From contig CANQSG010000097.1 in the NCBI GenBank assembly GCA_947626485.1, forward strand, positions 1-7,665: a stretch of DNA of 7,665 nt. The letters run 5' to 3'. The translations under genes and the position numbers were made by a program. Shown here piece after piece: positions 1-5,780 of this stretch; the first letter of the stretch is position 1, and every line of letters starts with the position of its first letter. The notes below the pieces were generated by a model. The model searched no databases and was not told the DNA's origin. It was given only the letters and a program-made list of their open reading frames with translations. Source of the stretch: an uncultured Clostridia bacterium (GTDB lineage Bacteria > Bacillota > Clostridia > Oscillospirales > Acutalibacteraceae).

Positions 1-301
1 AATTCGAGAAGAAAACGCGCCGCATCCCGGTGCGGCGGCAAAGCGCCTCCGCCAGCCGGACGCAGGGGGTCGAATAATAGAGGTTCGAGGTGTGCTGCAG
101 GGTGTGCAGCTGGGCGGTCACGGCGGCGACCCAGCCCTCGTCGGCATAGCCGAGGGTGTTGACCGCGATGCCGGCGCCGAGGTCGATATACGAAGCGCCG
201 TCTGCATCGTGCGCCACGGCGCCCGCCCCGTCGGTCAGGGCGAGGTCAAAGCGCCGATAGGTGCCGGCGATATACTGCCGGTCGAGTTGTTTGCAATCCA
301 T
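1..301 (-). CDS. argD: Acetylornithine aminotransferase, N-terminal part (partial, runs off left edge)
   Basis: This is the first 100 codons of a class III PLP-dependent aminotransferase that converts N-acetylglutamate semialdehyde and glutamate to N-acetylornithine, the fourth acetylated step of arginine synthesis. The translation has the family's N-terminal pattern: a YIDLGAGIAVNTLGY block at residues 38-52, HTSNLYYSTP at 70-79, then RRVFFSN at 94-100. That last block normally leads into the SGAEANE motif, which lies outside the window, as does the PLP lysine. The ATG at 299-301 is chosen because AAAGGAG sits 11 nt upstream (313-319). It follows the argB stop after 27 bp, so it is the fourth gene of the operon. 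Ornithine or succinyl-ornithine aminotransferases share this N-terminus, but the operon context favours ArgD. The fragment is cut only by the window edge. Confidence 0.92.
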   Translation of the reverse strand, partial: MDCKQLDRQYIAGTYRRFDLALTDGAGAVAHDADGASYIDLGAGIAVNTLGYADEGWVAAVTAQLHTLQHTSNLYYSTPCVRLAEALCRRTGMRRVFFSN

Positions 302-328
302 AAACAAAGAGGCTCCTTTCCGCGCGGC

Positions 329-1180
329 TCAGACAAACATCGTGCCGAGGCCTTCGTCGGTCAGAATTTCGATCAAGATCGCGTGGGGCACGCGGCCGTC
401 AAGGATGAAGACTTTTTTCACGCCGCGGCGGATCGCCTCGGTGCAGCATTCGACCTTGGGGATCATGCCGCCCGAAATGACGCCGTCGTGCATCAGCCCC
501 GGCGTTTCGCTCGCCGAAATTTTGCGGATGAGGCTGTCGGGGTTGCCGGGGTCGCGCATGAGGCCGCAGATGTCGGTCATGGAGATGAGGCATTCGGCCT
601 GCAACACGCCGGCGATGCGGGCGGCGGCCGTGTCGGCGTTGACGTTGTAGCTCTGCCCCGCCTCGTCGAAGCCGACGGTCGAGACGACCGGGATATAGCC
701 CTTTTCGGGCACGTCGAGGATCGGCGCGGGGTCGACGTCGGTGACCTCGCCGACAAAGCCGAGCCGCTCGTCGACCGGGCGGACGTGCAGCATGCCGCCG
801 TCAAGGCCGCTCAGCCCGATGGCTCTGCCGCCGATTTGTCCGAGCAGACTGACGAGGTTTTTGTTGATCTTCCCGGCGAGCACCATCTGGACGATCTCGG
901 CCGTTTCGGCGTCGGTCACGCGCAGGCCGTCGACGAAGGTCGTCTGCTTGCCGACGCGGGCGAGCATTTCCGAAATTTCGGGGCCGCCGCCGTGCACCAG
1001 CACGACCCGAATGCCGATCAGCGAGAGCAGGACGATGTCCCCCATCACGGCGCGTTTGAGTTCTTCATTCACCATGGCGTTGCCGCCGTATTTGACGACG
1101 ACGACCTTGCCGGCGTATTCCTGAATATAGGGCAGCGCGTGGGTCAAAACCTCGGCGCGCTGCGCGTTCGTGAGCTGCAT
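329..1180 (-). CDS. argB: Acetylglutamate kinase
   Basis: The enzyme phosphorylates the gamma-carboxylate of N-acetylglutamate with ATP, in the cytoplasm. The 283-residue protein is a complete amino-acid kinase. It has the phosphate-binding KYGGNAM (30-36), the glycine-rich HGGGPEIS (63-70), the substrate arginine in GLRVTD (R87), the NVNADTAA block (179-186) and SGGMIPKVE with the catalytic-type lysine K242. The N-terminus carries an extra helix before the core (about residues 5-24, including ALPYIQEY), and the C-terminus ends in DEGLGTM. In characterised families these features go with hexameric, arginine-inhibited enzymes; inhibition here is inferred, not shown. The ATG at 1178-1180 has GGGAGG upstream with 8 nt spacing. 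The gap to the argJ stop is 24 bp, which fits cotranscription. Confidence 0.97.
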   Translation of the reverse strand: MQLTNAQRAEVLTHALPYIQEYAGKVVVVKYGGNAMVNEELKRAVMGDIVLLSLIGIRVVLVHGGGPEISEMLARVGKQTTFVDGLRVTDAETAEIVQMVLAGKINKNLVSLLGQIGGRAIGLSGLDGGMLHVRPVDERLGFVGEVTDVDPAPILDVPEKGYIPVVSTVGFDEAGQSYNVNADTAAARIAGVLQAECLISMTDICGLMRDPGNPDSLIRKISASETPGLMHDGVISGGMIPKVECCTEAIRRGVKKVFILDGRVPHAILIEILTDEGLGTMFV

Positions 1181-1204
1181 GATTGTTGCCTCCCGATCGG
1201 AAAT

Positions 1205-2419
1205 TCAGCTGCGGTAATCGCTGTTGATCTTCACGTATTCGCAGGTCAGGTCGCAGCCGTAAGCCGTCGCGGCGGCGGTTCCGTCCCCGAGCGAGACGAG
1301 CACGCGAATTTCGTCCTCGCTTAAAATTTCGAGCGCCCGTTCCTCGCTGAAGGCGACGCCCGCACCGTCCCGGCAGACCTCGATCTCGCCCGCGGTTGAA
1401 GCGAGCCGGACGCCGATTTTTGCAACGTCGGTGTCGACCCCGCTGTATCCGATGGCGCAGAGCACGCGCCCCCAGTTCGCGTCGCGGCCGTAGATCGCGG
1501 CCTTGACGAGCGAGGAGCAGACGACCGATTTCGCGACGGTGCGCGCCGCGTCGCGGTCGGCAGCCCCCGTGACCTCGCAGAGCAACAGCCGGGTGGCGCC
1601 CTCGCCGTCGGCGGCGATGCGGCGGCTCAAATGGTCGGTGACGGCGAAGAGCGCCGCCTTGAAGGTCTCGTAATCTTCGCCGCGCGTCTCGACCGGCGGG
1701 TTGCCCGCCATACCGTTGCTCAGCAGCGCGACCATGTCGTTGGTCGAGGTGTCGCCGTCGATGCTGATCATGTTGAAGGTGTCGGGCACGACCTCCCGCA
1801 GCGCCTGTTGCAGCAGCGCGGGCGAGATCGCGGCGTCGCAGGTCAAAAACACGAGCATGGTCGCCATGTTGGGGTGGATCATGCCGGAGCCCTTCGCCAT
1901 GCCGCCGAGGGTGCAGTCGACGCCGCCGAGCCGGAAGGTCACGGCGTACTGCTTGTCGGCGGTGTCGGTCGTCAAGATCGCCGCCGCGGCGTCGTCCCCG
2001 TGGGCGGGGCTGAGGGCGTCCGCCAGCAAGGGCATGCCCGATGCGATGGGTTCAATCGGCAGCGGCTGGCCGATGACGCCGGTCGAGGCGACGATGACGT
2101 CGTCGCTCGCAACCCCAAAGGTCTTTTCAACGAGGCGGCACATCTGCTCGGCGACGTCCACGCCGTCGGCGTTGCAGGTGTTGGCGTTGCCCGAATTGCA
2201 GAGGATCGCGCGGGCGTAGCCGTCGGCGACGTGCTGTTTTGTCACGAGCAGCGGCGCGCCCTTGACGAGGTTCTGCGTGTAAACGCAGGCGGCGGCGGCG
2301 CGGGTCTCGCTCTGGATATAGGCGAGGTCGTATTTCGATTTGTTCTTGCGGATGCCGCAGTGCACACCCGCCGCGGCGTATCCCTTTGCGGCGCAGACGC
2401 CGCCTTTGATCTCTTTCAT
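1205..2419 (-). CDS. argJ: Ornithine acetyltransferase / glutamate N-acetyltransferase ArgJ
   Basis: ArgJ moves the acetyl group from N-acetylornithine to glutamate, closing the acetyl cycle; some family members also use acetyl-CoA. The 404-residue protein is full length for the family. The autoproteolysis site is visible in GMIHPNMATML: cleavage between A186 and T187 would free Thr187 as the nucleophile of the beta chain and leave a 186-residue alpha chain. STGVIG (112-117) holds the Thr-Gly pair of the oxyanion hole. DGDTSTND (221-228) and GRDANWGR (311-318) are conserved blocks. The ATG at 2417-2419 has AAGGAG at 2428-2433 with 8 nt spacing, and the argC stop codon overlaps this ribosome binding site. 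Whether the enzyme is mono- or bifunctional cannot be told from the sequence. Confidence 0.97.
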   Translation of the reverse strand: MKEIKGGVCAAKGYAAAGVHCGIRKNKSKYDLAYIQSETRAAAACVYTQNLVKGAPLLVTKQHVADGYARAILCNSGNANTCNADGVDVAEQMCRLVEKTFGVASDDVIVASTGVIGQPLPIEPIASGMPLLADALSPAHGDDAAAAILTTDTADKQYAVTFRLGGVDCTLGGMAKGSGMIHPNMATMLVFLTCDAAISPALLQQALREVVPDTFNMISIDGDTSTNDMVALLSNGMAGNPPVETRGEDYETFKAALFAVTDHLSRRIAADGEGATRLLLCEVTGAADRDAARTVAKSVVCSSLVKAAIYGRDANWGRVLCAIGYSGVDTDVAKIGVRLASTAGEIEVCRDGAGVAFSEERALEILSEDEIRVLVSLGDGTAAATAYGCDLTCEYVKINSDYRS

Positions 2420-2431
2420 TTCTTTTTCTCC

Positions 2432-3397
2432 TTATTGACGGGCGGGCAGCTCGACGAGCCCCGTCGTCTCTTCGCACCCGAGCATCAGGTTCATACATTG
2501 GATTGCGGCGCCCGACGCCCCCTTGCCGAGGTTGTCGAAGCGGGCGATGAGCAGCATGCGTTCATCGTTCCCGGCGACGTAAAGCTCCATACCGTCACAG
2601 CCCGCGAGCGCCCCGGCGTCGAGAAATCCGCCCTGCCGCTCGATTTCGGCGTCGAGCGGGGCGACCGTGACGAGGGCGGCGCCGGCATAGTGGGCGGCGA
2701 GCAGGTCGCGAAGATCGGCGCGGGAGAGCGGCCGGGCGAGCTGCGACGCGAAGAGCGGCACCGTCACCTCCATGCCGCAGGCGAAATCCCCCACGACGGG
2801 CGAAAAGAGCGGCGGCTGCGCAAGGCCGCAGACAACCTGCATCTCGGGCAGGTGCTTGTGGGTCTGGGTCAGGCCGTACTGGCGCGGGCTGTCGAGGGCG
2901 GCAGGGCGGTCGGCGGCTTCGTAGGCCTCGATCATGCGGCGGCCGCCGCCGGTGTAGCCGGTCAGGGAAAAGCAGGTCAGGGCGGCGTCGGCAGGCAGGA
3001 CGCCCGCCGCGACGAGCGGATAGACCAGCGCGCAGAAGCCGCTGGCGTGGCAGCCCGGCACCGCCACCCGGTCGGCGGAAGCGATCGCGGCGCGGCGCGC
3101 CCCGGAGAGCTCCGGGAAGCCGTACTGCCAGCCGGGGGCAGTGCGGTGCGCCGTCGAAGCGTCGATCAGGCGGGTCTTGCTGCCCTCGGCGAGCACCACG
3201 GCCTCGCGCGCCGCCGCGTCGGGCAGGCAGAGAAAGGTGACGTCCGACGCGTGAATACAATCGCGGCGCGCCGCCGGGTCCTTGCGGGACTGCGCGTCGA
3301 TGCGGATCCATTCGACGTCGGCGCGGGCGGCGATGCGCTCGTAAATGCGCAGGCCGGTGGTGCCCTCCTGCCCGTCGATATATACCTTCGTTTTCAA
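2432..3397 (-). CDS. argC: N-acetyl-gamma-glutamyl-phosphate reductase, short (type 2) form
   Basis: ArgC reduces N-acetylglutamyl phosphate to the semialdehyde with NADPH. Reading from the TTG at 3395-3397 gives 321 residues. This start is preferred because AAAGGGAG (3405-3412) lies 7 nt upstream and the protein then begins directly with the nucleotide-binding strand, KVYIDGQEGTTGL (4-16). The open frame extends upstream to 3610, but that stretch covers the promoter and operator and cannot be coding in this transcript. The catalytic cysteine is C116 in VPGCHASGF. TGYTGGGR (146-153), THKHLPEM (179-186) and NLGKGASGAAIQ (289-300) are further family blocks. The sequence around RKDPAARR, CLPDAAAREAV and DASTAHRTAPGW matches the short type 2 subfamily rather than the longer (about 345-residue) Bacillus or E. 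coli form. It is the first gene of the arginine operon. Confidence 0.95.
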   Translation of the reverse strand: MKTKVYIDGQEGTTGLRIYERIAARADVEWIRIDAQSRKDPAARRDCIHASDVTFLCLPDAAAREAVVLAEGSKTRLIDASTAHRTAPGWQYGFPELSGARRAAIASADRVAVPGCHASGFCALVYPLVAAGVLPADAALTCFSLTGYTGGGRRMIEAYEAADRPAALDSPRQYGLTQTHKHLPEMQVVCGLAQPPLFSPVVGDFACGMEVTVPLFASQLARPLSRADLRDLLAAHYAGAALVTVAPLDAEIERQGGFLDAGALAGCDGMELYVAGNDERMLLIARFDNLGKGASGAAIQCMNLMLGCEETTGLVELPARQ

Positions 3398-3449
3398 GGC
3401 CGAACTCCCTTTCTTCGCGCCGGTCGAACCGGCGGGATGCAATCCGTTT

Positions 3450-3463
3450 TGAATAAATATACA
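3450..3463 (-). promoter_or_regulatory. ARG box, probable ArgR/AhrC operator
   Basis: On the minus strand the site reads TGTATATTTATTCA. It matches 13 of 14 positions of the arginine-repressor half-palindrome pair TGAATWWWWATTCA. It begins 3 bp downstream of the -10 box of the argC promoter and so covers the expected transcription start near 3460. Repressor bound here would block initiation of the argCJBD transcript. The ArgR-type repressor gene itself is not in the window. Confidence 0.78.
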
Positions 3464-3466
3464 TGG

Positions 3467-3495
3467 ATTATCGCACATAAATCGCGATTTGTCAA
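3467..3495 (-). promoter_or_regulatory. Promoter of the argCJBD operon
   Basis: The minus strand carries TTGACA (3490-3495), a 17-bp spacer and GATAAT (3467-3472). The -35 is perfect and the -10 has one mismatch to the sigma-A consensus. It sits in an AT-rich island within GC-rich DNA, with a predicted start near 3460 and a leader of about 60 nt before the argC TTG. The surrounding ARG-box-like sites support its role in arginine-controlled expression. Confidence 0.85.
3479..3490. repeat. 12-bp perfect palindrome in the argC promoter spacer
   Basis: AAATCGCGATTT is a perfect 12-bp palindrome lying in the 17-bp spacer and touching the -35 box of the argC promoter. It does not fit the ARG box consensus. 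It could be a binding site for a second regulator or a chance product of the local composition; nothing else in the window repeats it. Confidence 0.5.
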
Positions 3496-3502
3496 TAGTT
3501 TT

Positions 3503-3537
3503 TGCATATTTATTTCCGATTTCTGCATATTTTCTTT
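3503..3537. promoter_or_regulatory. Two ARG-box-like sites 21 bp apart, upstream of the argC promoter
   Basis: The 9-base word TGCATATTT occurs at 3503-3511 and again at 3524-3532, exactly 21 bp (two helical turns) apart on the same face. Extended to 14 bases, the first matches 11 of 14 and the second about 9 of 14 positions of TGAATWWWWATTCA. A 21-bp centre-to-centre spacing is what adjacent ARG boxes bound by one ArgR hexamer usually show. The pair lies just upstream of the -35 box. It is weaker than the site at 3450-3463, so this is a reasonable but less certain auxiliary operator. Confidence 0.5.
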
Positions 3538-3630
3538 TCTGCCCAAAATCGCGCGCGGCAAAATTTCGCGCACTGGCAAAAGCGACGGGCGTCAGCGATT
3601 CCCGGCACAACGTACAGAGGGCAAGACAAG

Positions 3631-3672
3631 ATAAGAAAAGAACCGGCCACGTAAAAAACGTCAGACCGGTTC
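3631..3672 (-). terminator. Rho-independent terminator of secG
   Basis: Read on the minus strand, GAACCGG (3666-3672) pairs with CCGGTTC (3640-3646). An inner ACGT/ACGT pair with a T-rich loop lies between them, and TTTTCTTAT (3631-3639) follows the stem. It begins about 25 bp after the secG stop and lies upstream of the arginine promoter, so it should stop secG transcripts from entering argC. Confidence 0.75.
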
Positions 3673-3696
3673 GCTTCGTAAGGGTTGCCTGCCGCG

Positions 3697-3945
3697 CTAT
3701 TTGCCCAGCGCGATCACGTTGGCGAGCAGCGCCAGCACGAAGAAGGCGATCGCAATGTATTTCGTCATGCCTGCCAGCTTGGCGTCGACCGTGCGGGCCT
3801 TGTTCTTGGAAAGAAAGGTGTCCGCGCCGCCCGAAATGGCGCCGTTGACGCCGGCGCGATGCCCCTGTTGCAGCAGGACGATGGCGATGATGGCGATCGA
3901 GATCAGCAGAACGGCGATGCCGATGATGATTTCAAATGCGTTCAC
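3697..3945 (-). CDS. secG: Preprotein translocase subunit SecG
   Basis: SecG is the small accessory subunit of the SecYEG channel in the cytoplasmic membrane. The 82-residue protein has the family layout: a first membrane helix (about residues 4-26), a cytoplasmic loop with LLQQG (24-28) and the GAISGGADTF block (35-44), and a second membrane helix (about 61-79). Its length is typical. The start is the GTG at 3943-3945, supported by GGAGG at 3956-3960 with 10 nt spacing; an ATG is not available at the expected N-terminus. It appears to be a single-gene transcript, with its own promoter upstream and a hairpin terminator downstream. In many Firmicutes secG is followed by rnr and smpB, but here the arginine operon follows instead. 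Confidence 0.95.
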   Translation of the reverse strand: MNAFEIIIGIAVLLISIAIIAIVLLQQGHRAGVNGAISGGADTFLSKNKARTVDAKLAGMTKYIAIAFFVLALLANVIALGK

Positions 3946-3984
3946 GTTTGTTCAACCTCCGGAATTTCATTGCAACTGTAAGGA

Positions 3985-4013
3985 ATTGTACCACACTTCC
4001 CGCCGGATTGCAA
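3985..4013 (-). promoter_or_regulatory. Promoter of secG
   Basis: On the minus strand TTGCAA (4008-4013), a 17-bp spacer and TACAAT (3985-3990) form a sigma-A promoter, helped by a TG one base before the -10 (extended -10). The -10 ends about 40 bp before the secG GTG start. It lies only 36 bp downstream of the stop of the neighbouring hydrolase gene, where no terminator is visible, so some read-through from that gene is possible. Confidence 0.75.
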
Positions 4014-4049
4014 GCATTTTCTGAAATCGGCGCGGCAAACGGGCGAAAG

Positions 4050-4766
4050 TTACAGCAGCACGCGGTCGCCGTCCGAGGCGGTGAGCAGCTCGAAGGGCAT
4101 CTCGGCGCGCACTTCCTCGAAGCCCTCGAGCTTGACGGGGAAGATATGCGTCAGGATCATGCGCGGGGTGTTCGCCATCGCCAGACGCGGCGCGACGACC
4201 TTCAGGGATTCGACGTGCGCGCACTCACAGACGACGAGGTCGTAATGCCGGCCGTCGAGAATGTCGGGGAGATCCATGAAGTTCCAGACCATGTCGCCGG
4301 TGAAGAGGATCGTCTTGCCCTCGGCTTCGACGCGGAAGGCGTGGGCGTCGGGGCAGTGGCGGGTGTCGACGGCGGTGACTTTCACGCGGTCGTCCTCGTA
4401 GACGGGACCGGTCTGATAGGTGTGGAGCTTGAGCTCCTCGGCGTTCTGCTTCGCGCGCGAGACCCAGTCGAAGACCCGATCCTTCAATTCCTCGTTCGGC
4501 AGGTAGATGTTCGTCACGGGCGGGGTGAAGTACCAGAGCGTCTGGATGTAGAACTCCGACAGACCCGCGATGTGGTCGTCGTGGGGGTGGGTGATGAAGA
4601 TGCCCCGCATATCCTGGTGCCGCAGGCCGTACCGCCGGATCAGATGGGAGATCGGCGCGCCCGCGTCGATGGCATAGGCCGCGTCGCCCACCGTCAGGAA
4701 GGTCGAGGTGCAAAAACGGTTGGCTTCGGGAACCCCGTGGCTCGTACCCGCAAAAATCAGTCTCAT
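4050..4766 (-). CDS. MBL-fold metallo-hydrolase, PhnP/RNase Z-like (copy 1)
   Basis: This is a 238-residue, probably cytoplasmic metal-dependent hydrolase of the beta-lactamase_B_2 type. It opens with GTSHGVPE (7-14), as in PhnP/RNase Z-like proteins. It carries the dinuclear metal site: HPHDDH (H60, H62, D64, H65), a histidine in DTRHCPDAHAF (H137 or H142), the aspartate of FTGDM (D158) and the histidine of LTHI (H207). No signal peptide or membrane helix is seen. It lacks an obvious exosite arm for tRNA, so RNase Z activity is not assumed; phosphodiesterase activity is a family-based guess. The ATG at 4764-4766 follows AAAGGCGG, and similarity to copy 2 keeps reading frame only from this codon on. 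By hand count it differs from copy 2 at 39 of 238 residues (about 84% identity). It has its own consensus promoter. Confidence 0.88.
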   Translation of the reverse strand: MRLIFAGTSHGVPEANRFCTSTFLTVGDAAYAIDAGAPISHLIRRYGLRHQDMRGIFITHPHDDHIAGLSEFYIQTLWYFTPPVTNIYLPNEELKDRVFDWVSRAKQNAEELKLHTYQTGPVYEDDRVKVTAVDTRHCPDAHAFRVEAEGKTILFTGDMVWNFMDLPDILDGRHYDLVVCECAHVESLKVVAPRLAMANTPRMILTHIFPVKLEGFEEVRAEMPFELLTASDGDRVLL

Positions 4767-4863
4767 ACAATCAGCCGCCTTTCTTTTGTCGCCGTGCAAA
4801 TCGCACGAAAAATGTCGCCGCGCAAGGCGCGGAAAATGGCGGACGCAGCGCGTCCGGGTTTGC
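4767..4863 (-). promoter_or_regulatory. Hairpin-rich mRNA leader of MBL copy 1
   Basis: The predicted leader of about 97 nt contains three successive perfect stems: a 7-bp CGGACGC/GCGTCCG with a 3-nt loop (4840-4856), a 6-bp CCGCGC/GCGCGG with a 3-nt loop (4818-4832) and a 5-bp CGTGC/GCACG with a 5-nt loop (4793-4807). AGAAAGGCGG, the ribosome binding site, follows 8 nt before the ATG. The first two stems have counterparts in the copy 2 leader. No known riboswitch was recognised, and none of the stems is followed directly by a T-run, so attenuation is not evident. Confidence 0.5.
4787..4838. repeat. Imperfect 26-bp tandem repeat in the copy 1 leader
   Basis: Two 26-bp units at 4787-4812 and 4813-4838 share TGTCGCCG at their start and agree at about 18 of 26 positions. 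Each unit folds into one of the leader hairpins. The copy 2 leader has one unit only, which largely accounts for the 22-bp length difference between the two leaders. Confidence 0.55.
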
Positions 4864-4869
4864 CTGTCT

Positions 4870-4898
4870 ATTATAAAACCCGCGCCGCGTTTTGTCAA
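4870..4898 (-). promoter_or_regulatory. Promoter of MBL copy 1
   Basis: On the minus strand TTGACA (4893-4898) and TATAAT (4870-4875) are both perfect sigma-A hexamers separated by exactly 17 bp. Transcription should start near 4863. The promoter lies in the 187-bp gap after the copy 2 stop, where no convincing terminator is seen, so copy 1 may also receive read-through from copy 2. Confidence 0.88.
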
Positions 4899-4953
4899 CC
4901 GAAAAAAGACGGTTTGCAAAATTGCGGGGCGCGGGCGCGGCTGACGGGCGAAG

Positions 4954-5670
4954 TTACAGCAGCACGCGGTCGCCGTCCGACGCCGCGAACAGCTCGAAGG
5001 GCAGCTCTTTGCGCACTTCCTCGAGGCCTTCGAGCATGACGGGGGCGATGTGCGTTAAAATCATGCGCGGGGTGTTTGCCATCGCGAGGCGCGGGGCGAC
5101 GGCTTTCAGCGACGCGATGTGCGCGCACTCGCTGACGACGAGGTCGTAATGCCGGCCGTCGAGGATGTCGGGCAGATCCATGAAGTTCCAAACCATGTCG
5201 CCCGTGAAAAGGATGGTCTTGCCCTCCGCTTCGACCCGGAAGGCGTGGGCGTCGGGGCAGTGGCGGGTGTCGACGGCGGTGACCGAAATGCGGTCGTCCT
5301 CGTAGACGATGCCGTTTTGATAGGTGTGGAGCTTTAACTGCTCGGCGGGCTGCCCCGACCGCTTGACCCAGGTAAAGATCCGGTCTTTCACTTCCTCGTT
5401 CGGCAGGTAGATCTCGGTCACGGGCGGGGTGAAATACCAGAGCGTCTGGATACAATACTCCGGCAGGCCGTCGAAATGGTCGTCGTGGGGGTGGGTGATG
5501 AAAATGCCGCGCATCTCCTGATGCCGCAGGCCGTTGCGCAGCACAAGGTTGGAGATCGGCGCGCCCGCGTCGACGGCGTAGGCCGCGTCGCCCACCGTCA
5601 GGAAGGTCGCCGTGCAAAAACGGTCGGGTTCGGGGATGCCGTGGCTCGTGCCTGCAAAAATCAGTCTCAT
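4954..5670 (-). CDS. MBL-fold metallo-hydrolase, PhnP/RNase Z-like (copy 2)
   Basis: This is the second member of the tandem pair, also 238 residues. All predicted metal ligands are kept: H60, H62, D64, H65, H137 (or H142), D158 and H207. The proteins are identical over residues 131-179, which carry DTRHCPDAHAF, FTGDM and the DLPDILDGRHYDL block. They differ mainly at 11-16, 41-46, 66-73, 98-108 and 119-129, that is, in segments near the HxHxDH loop and the middle of the chain that may shape the substrate pocket. The ATG at 5668-5670 is preceded by AGAAAGGCGG with 8 nt spacing, as in copy 1. It is divergent from the site-2 protease gene, sharing a 203-bp intergenic region. Substrate unknown; PhnP-like phosphodiesterase activity is only a family-level possibility. 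Confidence 0.88.
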   Translation of the reverse strand: MRLIFAGTSHGIPEPDRFCTATFLTVGDAAYAVDAGAPISNLVLRNGLRHQEMRGIFITHPHDDHFDGLPEYCIQTLWYFTPPVTEIYLPNEEVKDRIFTWVKRSGQPAEQLKLHTYQNGIVYEDDRISVTAVDTRHCPDAHAFRVEAEGKTILFTGDMVWNFMDLPDILDGRHYDLVVSECAHIASLKAVAPRLAMANTPRMILTHIAPVMLEGLEEVRKELPFELFAASDGDRVLL

Positions 5671-5745
5671 CGTAACAACCGCCTTTCTTTTTTGTCGCCG
5701 CGCAGGGCGCGCGGAAAATCGCAGACGCAGCGCGTCCGGGCTTGC
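5671..5745 (-). promoter_or_regulatory. Hairpin-rich mRNA leader of MBL copy 2
   Basis: The predicted leader of about 75 nt has two stems that match those of copy 1: GACGC/GCGTC with a 3-nt loop (5724-5736) and CCGCGC/GCGCGG with a 5-nt loop (5698-5714). It ends in AGAAAGGCGG before the ATG. The stem arms persist although the loop sequence of the second stem differs between copies. That is compatible with selection for structure but may only reflect recent duplication. Confidence 0.45.
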
Positions 5746-5751
5746 CTGTTC

Positions 5752-5780
5752 ATTATAAAATCCGCGGCGCATTCTGTCAA
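5752..5780 (-). promoter_or_regulatory. Promoter of MBL copy 2
   Basis: On the minus strand TTGACA (5775-5780) and TATAAT (5752-5757) are perfect consensus hexamers with a 17-bp spacer, as in copy 1, although several spacer bases have changed. It points away from the site-2 protease promoter at 5811-5839; the two -35 boxes are about 30 bp apart. Confidence 0.88.

Noticed and set aside
92..1324. A 410-codon plus-strand open frame opposite argB and parts of argD and argJ
   Set aside because: Same shadow composition, no family resemblance, no credible ribosome binding site, and it spans three real genes on the other strand.
3541..3630. A small RNA or extra gene between the arginine control region and the secG terminator
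   Set aside because: No promoter, ribosome binding site or clear fold was found; a weak GCGCG/CGCGC inverted repeat around 3551-3571 has no T-run or conserved context.
1631..3634. A very long plus-strand open frame (667 codons) opposite argJ and argC
   Set aside because: It is antisense to two clear enzymes, has repetitive Arg/Gly/Ala/Val/Asp composition typical of reversed GC-rich codons, crosses the argC promoter and operator, and shows no recognisable motif.
4766..4863. Sequestration of the copy 1 ribosome binding site (GGCGG) by CCGCC after the first hairpin
   Set aside because: The five-base complement is lost in copy 2, so it is not a shared mechanism and may be composition alone.
4767..4919. 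In-frame N-terminal extension of MBL copy 1 to an upstream ATG
   Set aside because: The extension would cover the promoter and leader, and its similarity to copy 2 does not keep frame because the leaders differ by a net 22 bp; the proteins align without gaps from MRLIFAG onward.
4895..4953. Possible terminator after MBL copy 2
   Set aside because: There is a short palindrome (TTGCAAAATTGC region) and a T-run further on, but no GC-rich stem directly followed by the T-run.
3936..5039. A 367-codon plus-strand open frame opposite MBL copy 1
   Set aside because: It runs across the secG and MBL promoters and is antisense to a protein with all its metal-binding motifs; the composition is that of a shadow frame.
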